This document shows, piece after piece, positions 1-11,292 of a stretch of 64,000 nt of DNA (position 1 is its first letter; every line of letters starts with the position of its first letter). Made by a program: the position numbers and the translations under genes. Below the pieces are notes generated by a model. That model saw only the letters and a list, made by a program, of their open reading frames with translations, was not told the DNA's origin and did no database searches. This DNA comes from Solenopsis invicta (Eukaryota > Arthropoda > Insecta > Hymenoptera > Formicidae): contig NC_052664.1 in assembly GCF_016802725.1 (NCBI RefSeq), positions 11,682,016-11,746,015 of the forward strand. The letters run 5' to 3'.

Positions 1-1999
1 AACAACGATAACGACTTGGCTATCCTCATTCGTGACTGTTTCTTAATTTTTTATCAGCGACATATTTCGTTAACTTACGTTAAATTTTGTCAAAATCGTT
101 TAAGCCCCTAACTCAACATCGCGTATCGCGTACGCCAGTGTAATGAATAGTAATGAATGTAATGCGACACACTCTATTTCTTATCGGGATGTCGTAAAAT
201 CATATCGGGCGTCGAGCCAAAGAGCGACCGAAATAAAGAAGAGGGGGCGAGCTCGAGTGCGGGGTTAAGACGCAGTGGTCGCGGATGTACCCTCGGGAAT
301 TGCTCGGTCGGTGGACGGGGTGGAGAGGGGTCGGGGTACGGGGGGAGGGCAGGTTAAACGACTACAAACGAAGGTAGCCGTTAGGCGAACGAAGACGACG
401 ATGAGATCTGCTTGAGATTTCGGACGCGTGCAGCTCTCCTTAACCTCTGCCTCGTCCGCGTTTTTTAACACGAGATCTTTCTTTCCGTTTTCGTCGTCGT
501 TGTCCCTCTGTCCTCTTTACGTCCCACCCTGCCCCGAGATGGCCGGGGTTTCCTCCTCTCGGGTCTCTTCGCCCCGCCAATCTCCTCTCTCGTCGAGCAG
601 TTCCACGGCGTACTTTGCTTGCAAATCAAATTGGACCGGGACTTTGCCCACCCACACGGCGAGAATTTTTCGACTTTTGATCTTCGACCAGCTACTCGCG
701 ATCGATCAAGGAAACACCGAAGAGACACGGGGAAATTCAGTTATCGGACGTCAGCCATCCACATTGATCCTACTTCTCTCTCTTTCTCTTTCTCTCGCTC
801 TCTCTTCCTCGCTAGACGTCTTTTGTGTACGTAAGTACTTCGACAAGTACTTATGTTCCTGCTCGGGTCCAAGATTGTGCCCGAAGACGCCCGAGCTTCT
901 TTGAAGACTCTAATTGCGACTTCGATTCCGAATTGTCATTAAAATTCTATGTCTCGTTCGCGATTTCCAGTCGCGTCTTTCGTATTAATTTTATTGCCTT
1001 AAATACAATTCAACTCCCCCAAAGTGCTTTACAGACAGAATTAGTGATTAAAATTTGGCTGCCTTTGAATGTTTCCCAAATATTGGTCGTACGGCCAAGC
1101 CGGCGTACAAGCCATACAGCTCACAGAAGCATAATTTGCAAATGGAGTAATGTTCCCCGACAAATTTACCAAAACGTTAACTTGTGAATGTTTGAGTAAC
1201 CTCAATTGCTACCCGCTATTATCTTCGTTGCCGTTTCTCTATATTACTCCATTTTCATACATCTCCAGAAACAACTAGAAAATTTCACATCCATTTTTTT
1301 TTATCCTGTCTCTCCCGTAGTCACAATCTTCTCGTCGCCGGTCATGAATTTTTCACTCTTCATCGCTGATTATTTATCTACGAATCTCATTTCCTTCGTT
1401 CGGATCGCGCCATTCGTCGTCGTGCGTCTTCTCAGCTGTGAATTAAATGGGGTCGCGGACGTTACAAACGACCCTCGACGTGCGATCATCTAGGATGGGT
1501 GAAATTTTGCCGGATATCTTCTCCGTGACTCAGAGGATTTGTCGAAGATGAAGAGATCTAACGTTGGCATTAAGACTCCAACTTCCTCATGGACGTCTTT
1601 TCGGACACGTAGCACCGTTCGCCCACGAGTTTGCCACGTCGTTTTTCTCTCACGAAACTTTCGGCCGTCCTACTTTATCCCGCCCGTCTTTCTCTCTCTC
1701 GCACGCACCAACAAGGACATATATGCTCCTAGTGCACCTAGCTCGCCGTCGATGATGAACACCGATGGCTCGGGAACAATGAAAGTTTTACCGAATGTTC
1801 GAGAATCGAGGATTCTCTCGTATGAATACTTACGAAGAAGTATGAGCAAGCGAGGTGGAGAGAATCCTCGCCGGAAATTTACCCAAGAGATCTTTTGCTC
1901 AGCTAAAAGTACGTTCTACGTAGCCGTTTCCTTTGCTGTAATGTTAATCTGACGCTCTTATTTCACGATAATCCGGATTGCGTTGAAGAAGAGGGCTGT
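1..1999. other. non-coding stretch, mixed GC and CT-rich
   Basis: No gene is recognisable. The first 200 bases are of balanced composition. From about 230 to 900 the DNA is GC-rich, with short open frames on both strands and a CT-rich tract at about 771-812. From 900 to 2000 it holds unremarkable mixed sequence with many stops. The open frames at 428-904 and 1539-1952 are rich in Ser/Leu/Arg/Phe because of CT-rich DNA and show no domain, signal peptide or plausible splice frame. Confidence 0.6.
771..812. repeat. imperfect CT-rich microsatellite
   Basis: CTCTCT and TTTCTCT runs alternate with no long perfect core. It resembles the other pyrimidine tracts scattered on the + strand of this window. 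Confidence 0.75.
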
Positions 2000-2039
2000 G
2001 GAAAATTAGAATGGCCAGAGACAAGAAACAGAATAAATA

Positions 2040-2720
2040 TATCAAACGGTGCAAATCTTGTAAATTTTATAGAAATTCGTTTCATGATTGTTATGAAATA
2101 TGAATTGATCGTTGTGATATTTTTCAATTTATTTTATTAATTTATATTTATAAATCGTATCTCACATGATTGATAAATATTTTATTTATAAAATTTTAAA
2201 TTGTCAAATTTATAAATAGAGCGATGGTTGGGACCAATTTTATTGACATGAATTAATGCCAATCGTAAATCAATGTTAGATAGATTATAATCGAATTACG
2301 ATTACAACTGTACTGAAGACTAATTGTAATTGTTTTGCACATACAATGAATAAGTAATTGAAATTGCTTGAATTTTCAATTAGTAATTGCGGGAAATTGC
2401 TATTATTATAATCGTAATTTTTTATTTTTTTACAGATTATATTTTGATTATCGCGGATGGAAATCAACTTTATAATTTTACTCAATACAATTGTGATAAT
2501 AATCGTATACTGTTATAATTGAAACTAAATTAAGTGTAATTGCGATTCAACAGTTACTATAATTGTATTTACTTTAATTGCAATTATAGTGTAATTACGA
2601 TTACAACGTAATCGTAATTAAAGTAATTGCAATTGTAATTGTAATTATTAATTACATTTATTAATCAATTATGTCCGGCACTGTCGTAAATTAACTAATT
2701 ATCTTGATCAATTGATTGTT
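2040..2720. repeat. AT-rich block with degenerate TAATTGCAATTGTAATTAC repeats
   Basis: The stretch is strongly AT-rich. From about 2280 to 2690 it is built of many degenerate units related to AATTGTAATTAC and AATTGCAATT, in both orientations, so it is largely self-complementary. No coding potential is seen; the 66-residue open frame on the - strand is a by-product of the low complexity. It may be a decayed satellite or an AT-rich MITE relic. Confidence 0.6.
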
Positions 2721-3064
2721 TTTCCGTAATGAACACTTCGTATTCATTGGAGAGCGCACTTTTGAAGTTCAATGCGAATCTCTTGAGTAGGCACCATTGT
2801 AAATCGGTTAAAAAGTATTCATGTGGAATAAGGAGAGCTCGAGCGAGAGTTTGGAGACAGTTTGGCTATCGTTCTTGGTACAATTGCATGGGAAGAGAGC
2901 TCCGAGAGCTTTTCAGGATGACTCCCTCCGTTCGCAGAAAGAAGTCTGGCGCGATCTCGGGGTTTAGATGTCGTGCAGCCTGATAAGGAGGCCATGATGG
3001 TGGACGGAGGATGGGCGACAGGCGGAGGTAGGCAAGGGAAATAGCAGCGGGGGGTAGAAGTCAA

Positions 3065-3084
3065 GGGGGGGGGGGGGGGGGGGG
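3065..3084. repeat. 20-base G homopolymer
   Basis: There are twenty consecutive G residues, flanked by TCAA and AGGATGG. Runs of this kind are length-unstable, and the exact count in an assembly is unreliable. Confidence 0.9.
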
Positions 3085-3185
3085 AGGATGGTACGAGGCA
3101 CCGGTCTCTATCTATGTTAATTACCGAGGCGAACGTAAATCACGATCGCCCAGGTGCCGGCCGGCAAAGTAGGTAAGTTACCCCC

Positions 3186-3199
3186 GTCTCGCGCGAGAC
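3186..3199. promoter_or_regulatory. perfect palindrome GTCTCGCGCGAGAC
   Basis: The 14 bases equal their own reverse complement, with a CGCG centre. It lies 37 bp, centre to centre, from a second perfect 14-bp palindrome. The TCTCGCGAGA core type is known as a strong promoter and enhancer motif in animals (TCTCGCGAGA, bound by BANP in vertebrates). Here the centre is CGCG extended, so the resemblance is only partial. Confidence 0.4.
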
Positions 3200-3222
3200 G
3201 ACGTTGGCCGCGGGATAAAAGC

Positions 3223-3236
3223 CGTAATTAATTACG
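3223..3236. promoter_or_regulatory. palindromic homeodomain-type site CGTAATTAATTACG
   Basis: This perfect 14-bp palindrome contains overlapping TAATTA and ATTAAT cores, the classic paired homeodomain dimer layout, and is followed by CAATTACC. Its surroundings (AGCCGTAATTAATTACG, then AGGTCCTACTTAAAG) look unique and balanced in composition, as conserved non-coding elements often do. That constraint is inferred, not measured. Confidence 0.4.
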
Positions 3237-4876
3237 CAATTACCAGGTCCTACTTAAAGATAAAAACCGTATTTTTCGCTTCGATGCGGCTTACCGACAG
3301 CCACATTGCTCTAACCTCGTCTCTTGTTTCCTCGTTTTCGTTCTTTTTTTTTTTGTTTTCTTGATCGCTTTCTTTGTCTTTCTCATTCTGTTTTCCACTC
3401 GCGCCGATTTTCGAGTGGCAAATCCTTCTGGGTTCTGTTCTGGCTGCGAAGGATGCGCGTCTCCACCTTTTCGCCGACTCATCCTACTTCTCTCTCCTTC
3501 AGCCTCGTCTCTTTTGCTTTCTCGCTATCTCATGGGCCCGCGTATTCCTGCCGGTCTTTTTGTTACACCCGTTTTCCCAGGCATCCCTGATTTAGAGCTC
3601 ATTTTCGTCGGCCGAAAGCTGTGCCGTTCTCACCCCTGAATCAACTTTGCGCCCTCCACAAATCACCGTCGAACCATTACGCTCCGCTCTCTCTTTCTTT
3701 CTCTCTTATTCGCCCTTCGCGCTACTATTGCATTGTGAGCGTACGTCGAGTATAGATAACTTTGGAAGGTGAATGAAAATCTTCGAAAAAAGAATAGAGG
3801 GAAAGAGAGAGACTTGGAAATAACGTGATCGATCGGCGGTGAGCGAAATCAATGAACTACTCGAATTTGAGACACGCTATTCCAATAAAATAAATTTATG
3901 TTTTTTTTATATGTAATTATTTTTAATTAGAATTTTTGTACGTTTAATAATTTTGATCATAATTACATTTTACCGTAGAAGATAAAACACGGTAATAATT
4001 TTAAAATCGAGTGCGATTATTGCGCCAATAGTACGTGAACTTTTAAGCTTTCAAACTTTTAATAGGTAATTAGTTTTCTACGTATTAATAACTTTTAAAA
4101 AATGGCGACGCGTATTGCGTGTACGTCGACGTTACCTTCTCATCTCGCTCGTGTCTTTACGTCGAATTTTGAATGGCAACGATGTCAGTATTGTACATTC
4201 TAAATCAATTTGTAGGCGTCGTGACTCCTTACACATTTATTGCTTCTGATCCCTGGACCCTCTCGCTCGGGCTCGCGTTACGTTACAGCGTAATATATCG
4301 TCGTCCTGGGATCACCATCGTAATTATCCTCTAATGCCAATTCATAAGAGCGTCCGCCATTTTCAAAGCCCCGCACGTAACTCTAGGAGAAACACGGCAG
4401 CAGTACACTCTCACACAGATGCAACTTCAGGGCCACCACAACGACGTTTGGGTACACCTACACGAACTTTGTTCCCTCTCCTGGGACCAATATACGTGTA
4501 TCGTTCTCTACGATAAGAGGCCACGAGGCAGCGCAAGGAGAGACGTCTTGATTCCTCTCGTCGAATTTTCCCTCTTTCTCTCGTCTACCCGTCTCCTGCT
4601 GCCTTCTTTCCGCTGCGATTTTCGTTTCCGGACAGCTAATCAGCCGACGACGACGCGGCACGATTACCTAAACGGATTTAACGGGCCCAGGACGTTTAAA
4701 CGAGGCAGCGGGTAAAGGCGATCGGGCTGGCAATTCGAGATACCTTTCGGCAGCTTCGAGGAAAGGAGAATCGAGTCGAGACTCGCCTCGTGGCATTTCT
4801 GATGTGGCCATCGGTGCGGGCCATGAATCTTTCATGCGTCAATCGTTCCTCGTCCCTTATTTCTTTAGCTACCTCG

Positions 4877-4915
4877 CCTCTCTCTCTCTCTCTTTTTCTC
4901 TCTTTTTCGTCTCCT
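4877..4915. repeat. CT microsatellite, interrupted
   Basis: A (CT)n run is followed by TTTTTCTCTC interruptions. It lies inside the 60-76-residue Ser/Leu-rich open frames, which it explains. Confidence 0.8.
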
Positions 4916-5179
4916 TTCCTCTTTCTTCCTGGTTGCCTTTCGCAGCTCTCTGTGAAAATCCCAGCGAGCCGACGCTTCGAGTTATCAGTCAGCAGAATCT
5001 GTCAATCGCTGGGGTAACGTATTCCAGCCGGTAGCACTGCCACAATGCTACCATCGTGGCGATCCATTTTTTATTCTTCTTGTACTCGGTGTGTCTCCCC
5101 TTTCGCTCGCCTCACGTTCGTTTTCTTCGCTCCGCTCGCTCCGTATTTTTTTTTTATGGGCTCGGACTTACTTCTCTTA

Positions 5180-6300
5180 CGCGCGTAGGGGAATTGAAGT
5201 TTAATGGGGATTGACGCGTAAAGCCGATCCCCGACTATTTCTTTCAATTTAATCCCGTTTCCTGTAATTTGTGTTTCATTACACGAAGCAACGTTGTCTC
5301 ACATACGAAGTAATTTTGGTGGTAATTGCTTTCGTGTTGTGTAAAAGGTTCATTACAAAAAAGAAAGTTGCTCCGGATTTAGAATGATATAATTTGAAGA
5401 GCCCGGAGAGGATTAAAAATAATGGAGACATATGCGTAAAGTTTTTCTAATTCTAAACAGAGTCTTTTAATAGAAATTAATAGACTTGAATTGAACATGA
5501 TTTTCTTGAAATGAAAGAAGTTGATCGACATAAACATCGGTGTAATTACTTAGATTGCTGATTATTTTACGGCGAGTTGCAGCATTGTAATGCTTGCCGA
5601 GTGGCGCCTCTCTTACCGGACTTGTAGCTTAAAAATCTCGGAGATGTGTGTGGGTGGGACAAAAAGTTTTTCCTCGGCGCGCTCCAAAAGAACCAACGGC
5701 CCGTAAAAGTCTATTTCTGTTTGCTAATGCGTCGCGGATTTGTTGCTCCAATAACGGAAGTGCAACGTCTCGTTGACTCCTGAATTATTCAGGCGTTATC
5801 GAGCCTTACGTTTTACATTGCCACTTACTCCGGCGCCGTAATGGAAGGAATGGCGGGCATTTCGTACCACTGGTGGGGGCGGGAAAAAGTCGCTCTCAAT
5901 TAAACATCACCCTTCACTCCGGTAAGCTGTCGGACTTGACCTCCCAACCTGTCAACGATTCGTAAAAGCGGGACCGGCGCTTTTGTCGATTGCATATAAT
6001 TAAAATTAAATTAATATTTACACGAACCCGTCTGTATAATCGCGATATTACAATTTATAATGTCACTCATAATTTATGATATTCATTCGTATATTGTCTG
6101 TTGTGGAACGAACGGATTAATATTAATAGCGAAGCGTCATGAACCGCAGAGCGCGAGTCGAAACAATATGTTAGCGAAATCGTTTAAGAATGTATAGGAC
6201 ATTTCTTCAAAGCGTTCAGAAAATTATGAAAAAATTACGGATTATTTTACATTGCATTTGAAAGTAGCAGAAAAAAATTTGGCGGCGATTTTCTATCTAG
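5180..6300. other. gene-free island of balanced composition (candidate regulatory DNA)
   Basis: From about 5560 to 5990 the sequence is unique-looking, balanced in GC and without long open frames. It contains short dyads, such as GCATTGTAATGC and CCTGAATTATTCAGG. The flanks (5270-5560 and 6000-6300) are AT-rich. This pattern suits enhancer-like DNA between deserts; nothing more specific can be read. Confidence 0.45.
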
Positions 6301-6377
6301 ATAAAAAATTATTTCAATAAGAAATAGACATGTGCTCCAATGAAAATATAATTAATAATGAAGTAAGAAATAATAGA

Positions 6378-6575
6378 GAAAATCTGAATTTTTTTTATTT
6401 AAGTGTTTTAAATATTCAAGATGATTTATGTGAAATTTCGTTGCGATGTAGAAATCAGTAAAATAAACAAAATTTATTTATTCAAATGGTAAACAGACAA
6501 TCGCAATAAAAAATTTGTATAAATCATCTTGAATGAATCATCTTAAAGTATTTACACAAAAAATTGAGATTTTCC
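6378..6575. repeat. long imperfect inverted repeat (arms about 72-77 bp)
   Basis: The left arm (6378-6449) begins GAAAATCTGAATTTTTT and contains ATTCAAGATGATTTAT and TTGCGATG. The reverse complement of the right arm (6499-6575) reads GAAAATCTCAATTTTTT, then ATTCAAGATGATTTAT, then ATTGCGATT, in the same order. A 49-base spacer separates them. The right arm has a few extra bases, including a second ATGATTCAT-like copy. It would fold into a long hairpin. It may be a MITE or a long-hairpin RNA source. Confidence 0.75.
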
Positions 6576-6659
6576 TTAATGTTGTAAAAAATAATTTCAT
6601 TTTTAATGACAAATAGAGTAAATAAAAATATAATCATAGTTATGCAACTTTTACATTTA

Positions 6660-7288
6660 TACAGTTTATTTGAAGTATCAAACACGTTTTCAAATTTTAT
6701 TTACTTTGCAGGGACTGTATGTCCGATATACTCGTATCTTTAATCAAGCCGCGCATCGAATATCTCACACATTAGCCCCCGAGCCTCCTTCGCAAGTTCT
6801 GCGTACATCGATTTTTCCACGGTTAATCCTCCACACTATGAAGATCGAGGACTCCCGTGACTTCAAGAGTCTGGCGAGATCGCCTCACTCGAGCTGCTCT
6901 CGTTCGCGCATCTATTTTCGTTTCCTCGCATCAATCTCATTACGAGCCGCGAGAAGTTGGGGTTAAAAGGGGAGGGAGGGAGGGAGGGATTGTCGTTCTC
7001 GCGAGAATGTAATACGGATTCGGCCCTACGTCGATTCTAATCGCAATTCCACGGAGCGCACGAGACACCGACTTGAAATCCGATTCGAATTCGCAGGGGG
7101 TGACGAACGTACGGGGGCAGCGTTTGGGGGCGATGGACGAGGGGGGAAGAGTACGGTCTGCCCCAAGGCTCATCGTTCATTCATGGGGCATTTACTCGGT
7201 ATCCCCGTAAAGCCGTCCCCTTCACTCCCCGACGGCGCACCGGCAACCCCTTGTGCCTCCTTACATCATTCTCTTGTCCGCCGGAATG
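6660..7288. other. gene-free stretch with G-quadruplex-type run
   Basis: The sequence is mixed and holds an open frame (6670-6966) that spans a good-looking 3' splice site (TTTACTTTGCAG ending at 6711) but encodes nothing recognisable. Four or more GGG triplets with single A spacers occur at 6969-6988. The remainder up to the duplicated block at 7.3 kb is GC-rich and unique-looking. Confidence 0.5.
6969..6988 (+). repeat. GGGA repeat, G-quadruplex-forming motif
   Basis: GGGGAGGG and repeated AGGG units give five consecutive G-runs of three or four with one-base loops. This satisfies the usual intramolecular G-quadruplex pattern on the + strand. Confidence 0.75.
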
Positions 7289-7290
7289 GA

Positions 7291-7428
7291 TCGGGATCAG
7301 GCGGATATAATATCTTCCTCGAGGATTCATTTTCGAGCGCCGTTGACCACGGAACCGTTGCGCCGCGCTGGCTACGCCGGCCGGAACCTCGGCGGCGTGA
7401 CAACTGCAATTCGTCTTGCGTGAAGCAC
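7291..7428 (+). repeat. local duplicated non-coding block, copy 1 of 3
   Basis: Box A is TAATATCTTCCTCGAGGATT, running on into CATTTTC (7308-7334). Box B is GTGACAACTGCAATTCGTCT, running on into TGCGTGAA (7397-7424). They flank a GC-rich middle that differs between copies. The same two boxes in the same order and orientation recur at about 8.23 and 9.12 kb. Similarity to copy 2 continues downstream (ATTCGGAA, then TCCCGCCATT at about 7452-7485). Copies 1 and 3 also share GGGATCA and CGGA immediately upstream. No open frame is conserved between copies, so a non-coding role is more likely. Confidence 0.7.
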
Positions 7429-7573
7429 CGTTCACAAGGCCATTACTCTTGAATTCGGAAGTCTAGCAAACGAATCCCGCCATTGTTTCGCTGACCGTGC
7501 GCCGTCCCGAGATTCGTGCCAGACGCCCGGGTGTCACGCGTTTGCATTAGCGTTTACATTATGAAATTATCAC

Positions 7574-7607
7574 TCAACCGCCGCAATTCATCTTGTGCCC
7601 GCAATGT
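7574..7607 (+). repeat. partial fourth copy of box B
   Basis: CGCCGCAATTCATCTTGTGC followed by CCGCAATG resembles box B (CAACTGCAATTCGTCTTGCG). It also resembles ATCTGTGCCCGGAATG downstream of copy 3, at about 9250-9268. It suggests the box is repeated more often than the three full blocks. Confidence 0.35.
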
Positions 7608-7696
7608 TGCGCGTGTCACACATTATAATAAGCCAACCCCTCCGTGTGATGTTTCCTAGACACATCTAGAAACGTGTTGGACTCACCTTTCGGAAT

Positions 7697-7711
7697 GTAT
7701 ATATATATATC
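7697..7711. repeat. short (TA)n microsatellite
   Basis: A pure alternating TA run of about 14 bases lies between two of the duplicated blocks. Confidence 0.8.
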
Positions 7712-7739
7712 ACCAATTGGCAATGATTTATTAAATTTA

Positions 7740-8200
7740 TGTAAGATATTACGTTAAAAAAAAAGAAGTATCTAATTTTAAAATATTAAAATGTTTTCGT
7801 CTCCGTTTTCTAAATACTTAAAAATGTTTTAGTTTTAAACGGTGTTTAAATTCAAAACTCCCAAACATTTTAAATATTTAAAGAGCAGAGGAAGAAATAA
7901 AGCAGTTTAATATTATTAAAAATTTTAAACTGAATACTTCTTTTGTTTTTTAGTGTAGTTGTAGAGAAAATTGGATTTAGCAGTTGTACGAGGGACCTTC
8001 GGTAAAAATAGGGACTTTTGTAGGATCGTAAAGACTCTGTATTTGCGACACCGAGAAACTTCGCGTTTTTCATTTCTACTGAAAAATTTGATGTTCTTGC
8101 GTTACAACTCTCTCGCAGTAAGTCACAATCCTTTGTACGTTACGTCTCGTGACCGGTACTTTTTATCGTGGCTTTCTTAACAGCTTGCTGTGGGATTTTA
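7740..8200. other. AT-rich spacer between duplicated blocks
   Basis: The spacer is AT-rich, especially at 7740-7960, with T/A homopolymers and only short open frames on both strands. It shows no similarity to the spacer between copies 2 and 3, so only the boxes are shared. Confidence 0.5.
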
Positions 8201-8214
8201 GTGCTTGTAGCGGC

Positions 8215-8345
8215 GGCAGAACAGGTAGGTGTAATATATTCCTAGAGGATTCATTTTCCAGTGCGGCTGACCGCGGTCGTCCGCTCTCCTCTCTCTGCAG
8301 GAACTTTGGCCACGTAACAACTGCAATTCGTCTTGCGTGAAACAT
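8215..8345 (+). repeat. local duplicated non-coding block, copy 2 of 3
   Basis: Box A is TAATATATTCCTAGAGGATT plus CATTTTC (8232-8258), and box B is GTAACAACTGCAATTCGTCT plus TGCGTGAAA (8314-8342). Against copy 1, box A differs at about 2 of 27 bases and box B at about 1 of 28, while the middle (8260-8310) is largely unalignable. The box B to box B distance from copy 1 is 917 bp. Confidence 0.7.
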
Positions 8346-8639
8346 CGCACCACGTCGTACTGAATAGTTAGCCACCGGATTCGGAAAACCTTAAACGCAA
8401 AATTTGCAAAACGCTATTCCGCCATTCCCGGCCCCCCTCCCCTCTGTTTCTTGTTTTTTCTAATACGGCAAAAACCTAATAGTTCGACGTATATGTTCGC
8501 GTGGGGAATTAATCCGGTTTAATTAGGTCCACGTACGGAAATTGTCGAAATAATTATTGTAGAATATTTTACACGAGGGAAATGAGATAATGAAGCAATT
8601 AACTCGGTAGTGTCAACAACGAGGCATTAACACGATAAA

Positions 8640-9090
8640 TTTTGTGGTCGCTGAAAACATATGTAATTGCAAATTTGGCAATAGCTTTGAATGTGAAATA
8701 ATGAAATATTTTTGGTTTCAAACTTGTCAGTAATGTGAATTAAATTGCTTAATTTTGTAGTATATACATCAAATTAATGTATTTATGAAAACAATTTTTT
8801 ACGTGCATATATAACTGACAAATAACAATTAAAAAAATTTTTTAATTTAATTCCTATACATAATTAAATATTTTTATGCAAATAATGTATAAATTTTCGC
8901 TTATTTATGAAAATTTAGTAAAAAACAAAATTTGTTTTCACTCAAGATTATATTTCAATTATATTTTAATCATTGCATTTTCTTAACTTTGTCTTTATAA
9001 TTTCTTGTTTTTTTTTTATTATTATACTTTATTCTAGATAAATTGGGTTGGTATTCTGTGCTTAAATCTCTTTTTACTTCACCCCTTTAC
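8640..9090. other. AT desert
   Basis: The stretch is very AT-rich, with poly-A and poly-T runs and no open frame or motif I would defend. It separates copies 2 and 3 of the duplicated block. Confidence 0.55.
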
Positions 9091-9104
9091 GCTATAAAAA
9101 ATAT

Positions 9105-9225
9105 TGGGATCAACCGGACGTAATATTTTCTTTTAGGAATCTTCGGGGCAAACTTGCCGCAGTCGGTGCGGCGCGGTTCGAACTTCTAACGCGTGACAAC
9201 TGCAATTTATCTTTGTGACCCAAAA
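9105..9225 (+). repeat. local duplicated non-coding block, copy 3 of 3
   Basis: This is the most diverged copy. GGGATCAACCGGACGTAATA leads into a degraded box A (TAATATTTTCTTTTAGGAAT). Box B is GTGACAACTGCAATTTATCT plus TTGTGACC (9193-9220). Order, orientation and spacing match the other copies. Its box B lies 879 bp from that of copy 2. Confidence 0.6.
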
Positions 9226-9269
9226 TTTCGTGGCTCATTATTTACAACTATATCTGTGCCCGGAATGAA

Positions 9270-10690
9270 ATTCGATAAATGGCCAGTGGTAAAACGATGA
9301 AATTACAATTTATCATAATCGCACGACGGCTGTATTTATCGCGTCGCTTGTTATTTGTCTATTATAATTTCAGTAGAAATATCGATACAAATGCTGGTTA
9401 TTTTGTTGTAAATAGTAATGATTGACTATGTGATTTACTAATAATGAGTACAATAGCCAAATTATTATACTAATCATTTATTTAATAAAAACACCGAACA
9501 TTTTGTTTACGATATTAATATAATATGTGTAAACATTTTTATACAATATAATATCTAAAGTTAATTATAGTGTTAATAACTATAACATGTGTTTATAGAT
9601 TTTTAAAAATATAAATTGTAAAAATTTTTCTAAGTTTAATAATTTTGACATTTATTAATATTGAATAGTAATAGTAATTTATTAATTTTAATTATTATTT
9701 TGATTCTTTTATGATTTAATATTTTTTATTTAATATTGAAAATTGGCCTTATAAAATTTTTTTTATTGGATAATTATTGGATAATATACATATAAAAAAG
9801 TTACTAAATTATTACAATAAACAGTAAAATATTATTATACTATAAATAGGAAAATATTCAAATATTATGATAACATGGTTTTCCCAGGATATAAAGATTA
9901 TCTACAAAATATACATCGCTTGTTACTACGAAGTACGAAGGAGTCTTTTCGATTTATCGACGAGATTATTCGACGAAGAAATGAAATAGGTCGTCGTTGC
10001 AAAGTGTTACAGTTTCCAGGAACGCGGTTGCTCAATTTATGGTCTACCTTTATGCATCGAAACAAATCAATTCTGAGTCTCCATGTTTTTGCATTCTATA
10101 CAAAATCGATATGAAATGAATGTCATTTTATGGGTCATGATTTCGTAGCAGAGAGATTTGTTATCTTATATCTGCATACTTTTTCTCAATAGACAAGTTC
10201 ATTAGGATAGAATTTAGATGAACCAATTAGTTTAGAATATGTTAGTTTTACACATTTTTGTTACAGACGCTTGAATAGAATAGAATAAAATTTTATAAAA
10301 TTATTTTATAAAAATTTTGTAAAAGAATGATGAAGTAACGAAATCCAAAAGAGTATGTCCGAGGGCAAAAAACAAGAATAAGACTCAATATCACTTCATA
10401 AAGAATAAAACTTTGTTCGTTAAAAATGTAAAATTTATCTGCGGTAAAATCCTCTTGTTTATTGATAGTGAAAGCCAACGTTTTTAACAATTTATGAAAC
10501 TTATAAACTATTGACGGTTTAGCTGTTTTATTATTGAAAGATCAATTTCAAATTAATCAGTGAATTCCATGTATAAAGGAAAGCATTTTAAATCTGTGAT
10601 TTCGTTTTTTTCCGAAGAAATCGTTTTGTTTTTTTATAGATAAACTCAAGAATTAATTTTATTTATCGCAAAGCGGTATCAATAATCAAC
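9270..10690. other. long AT-rich desert with one 79-residue open frame
   Basis: 9400-9870 is extremely AT-rich. A slightly GC-richer patch at 9870-10110 holds an open frame (MVFPGYKDYLQ...) with no recognised domain, no good splice sites and no upstream promoter motif; I do not call it a gene. The rest to 10690 is AT-rich and featureless. Confidence 0.5.
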
Positions 10691-11204
10691 AAACGTAATA
10701 ACAGTAATGCGATAATTGCCATTCTTTCTTTCGCCGCGGTACCGAAGATACCAAAAGTAGGAAACTAAATCTTTGTGACTCAATTATTGGATCCTCATAC
10801 CTCGACCGGCGATGGTCGGGACGATATGAAACCCGGAAAGTGCAACCTCCCCTGCCCCCCCTCCCCTCCTCCGTCACTCTCGTAGCATCCGAGCGACCGC
10901 GCGGTGAAACGGCACTCAGATCGAAGGTTATTATAAATTCCAATCATAGAACCCGATCGATAAGCCGCGAAGCTTCAAAGAAAATTATAAGTTGCGCATC
11001 GCGGCTCACGGGACGGTGGCAGAGGGGGAGGGCGATCGGGCGCTACACGGTGAGATTGGGGATGAGAGATAGATTGGAGAGGGATGAGGTGGACCGGGCC
11101 GTAAAGCCATGAAAGCGCCTCCAACAGGACGGCATTGCTGGCAGCTTTTAAAGTTAATAAATTCGTCGGCTTGCTTTACTCTTCCGAACGTTTTCTCCCT
11201 CATC

Positions 11205-11261
11205 GACTCTCCCTCTTTTGCTCTTTCCCGTCTCTTCTTTCTCTCCCTCTCACACACACAG

Positions 11262-11289
<28 letters not shown>
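11205..11289. repeat. compound CT-rich then (CA)n microsatellite
   Basis: A pyrimidine-rich CTCTTTCC tract passes directly into CACACACACAG and then a CA run ending at 11289, with one G interruption at 11261. The repeat produces the open frames ending in THTHTH on one strand and VCVCVC on the other. Confidence 0.9.

Positions 11290-11292
<3 letters not shown>

Larger units (their letters stand above)
2721..5170. other. non-coding island, GC/CT-rich, with possible conserved core at 3.1-3.3 kb
   Basis: No gene is recognised. The most structured part is 3110-3275, which holds two perfect 14-bp palindromes and homeodomain-type TAATTA sites. The rest is CT-rich DNA (3300-3560, 4540-5150), with an AT-rich gap at about 3870-4090. 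Open frames here are full of Ser, Phe, Leu and Arg from pyrimidine tracts, and none resembles a known protein. Confidence 0.55.

Noticed and set aside
3160..3185. AGTAG/GTAAGTTACC as a ratchet site
   Set aside because: The upstream sequence is purine- and GC-rich with no polypyrimidine tract.
6670..6966. possible exon after the acceptor TTTACTTTGCAG at 6711
   Set aside because: No downstream donor or homology could be found and the translation is not recognisable; isolated acceptors are common in T-rich DNA.
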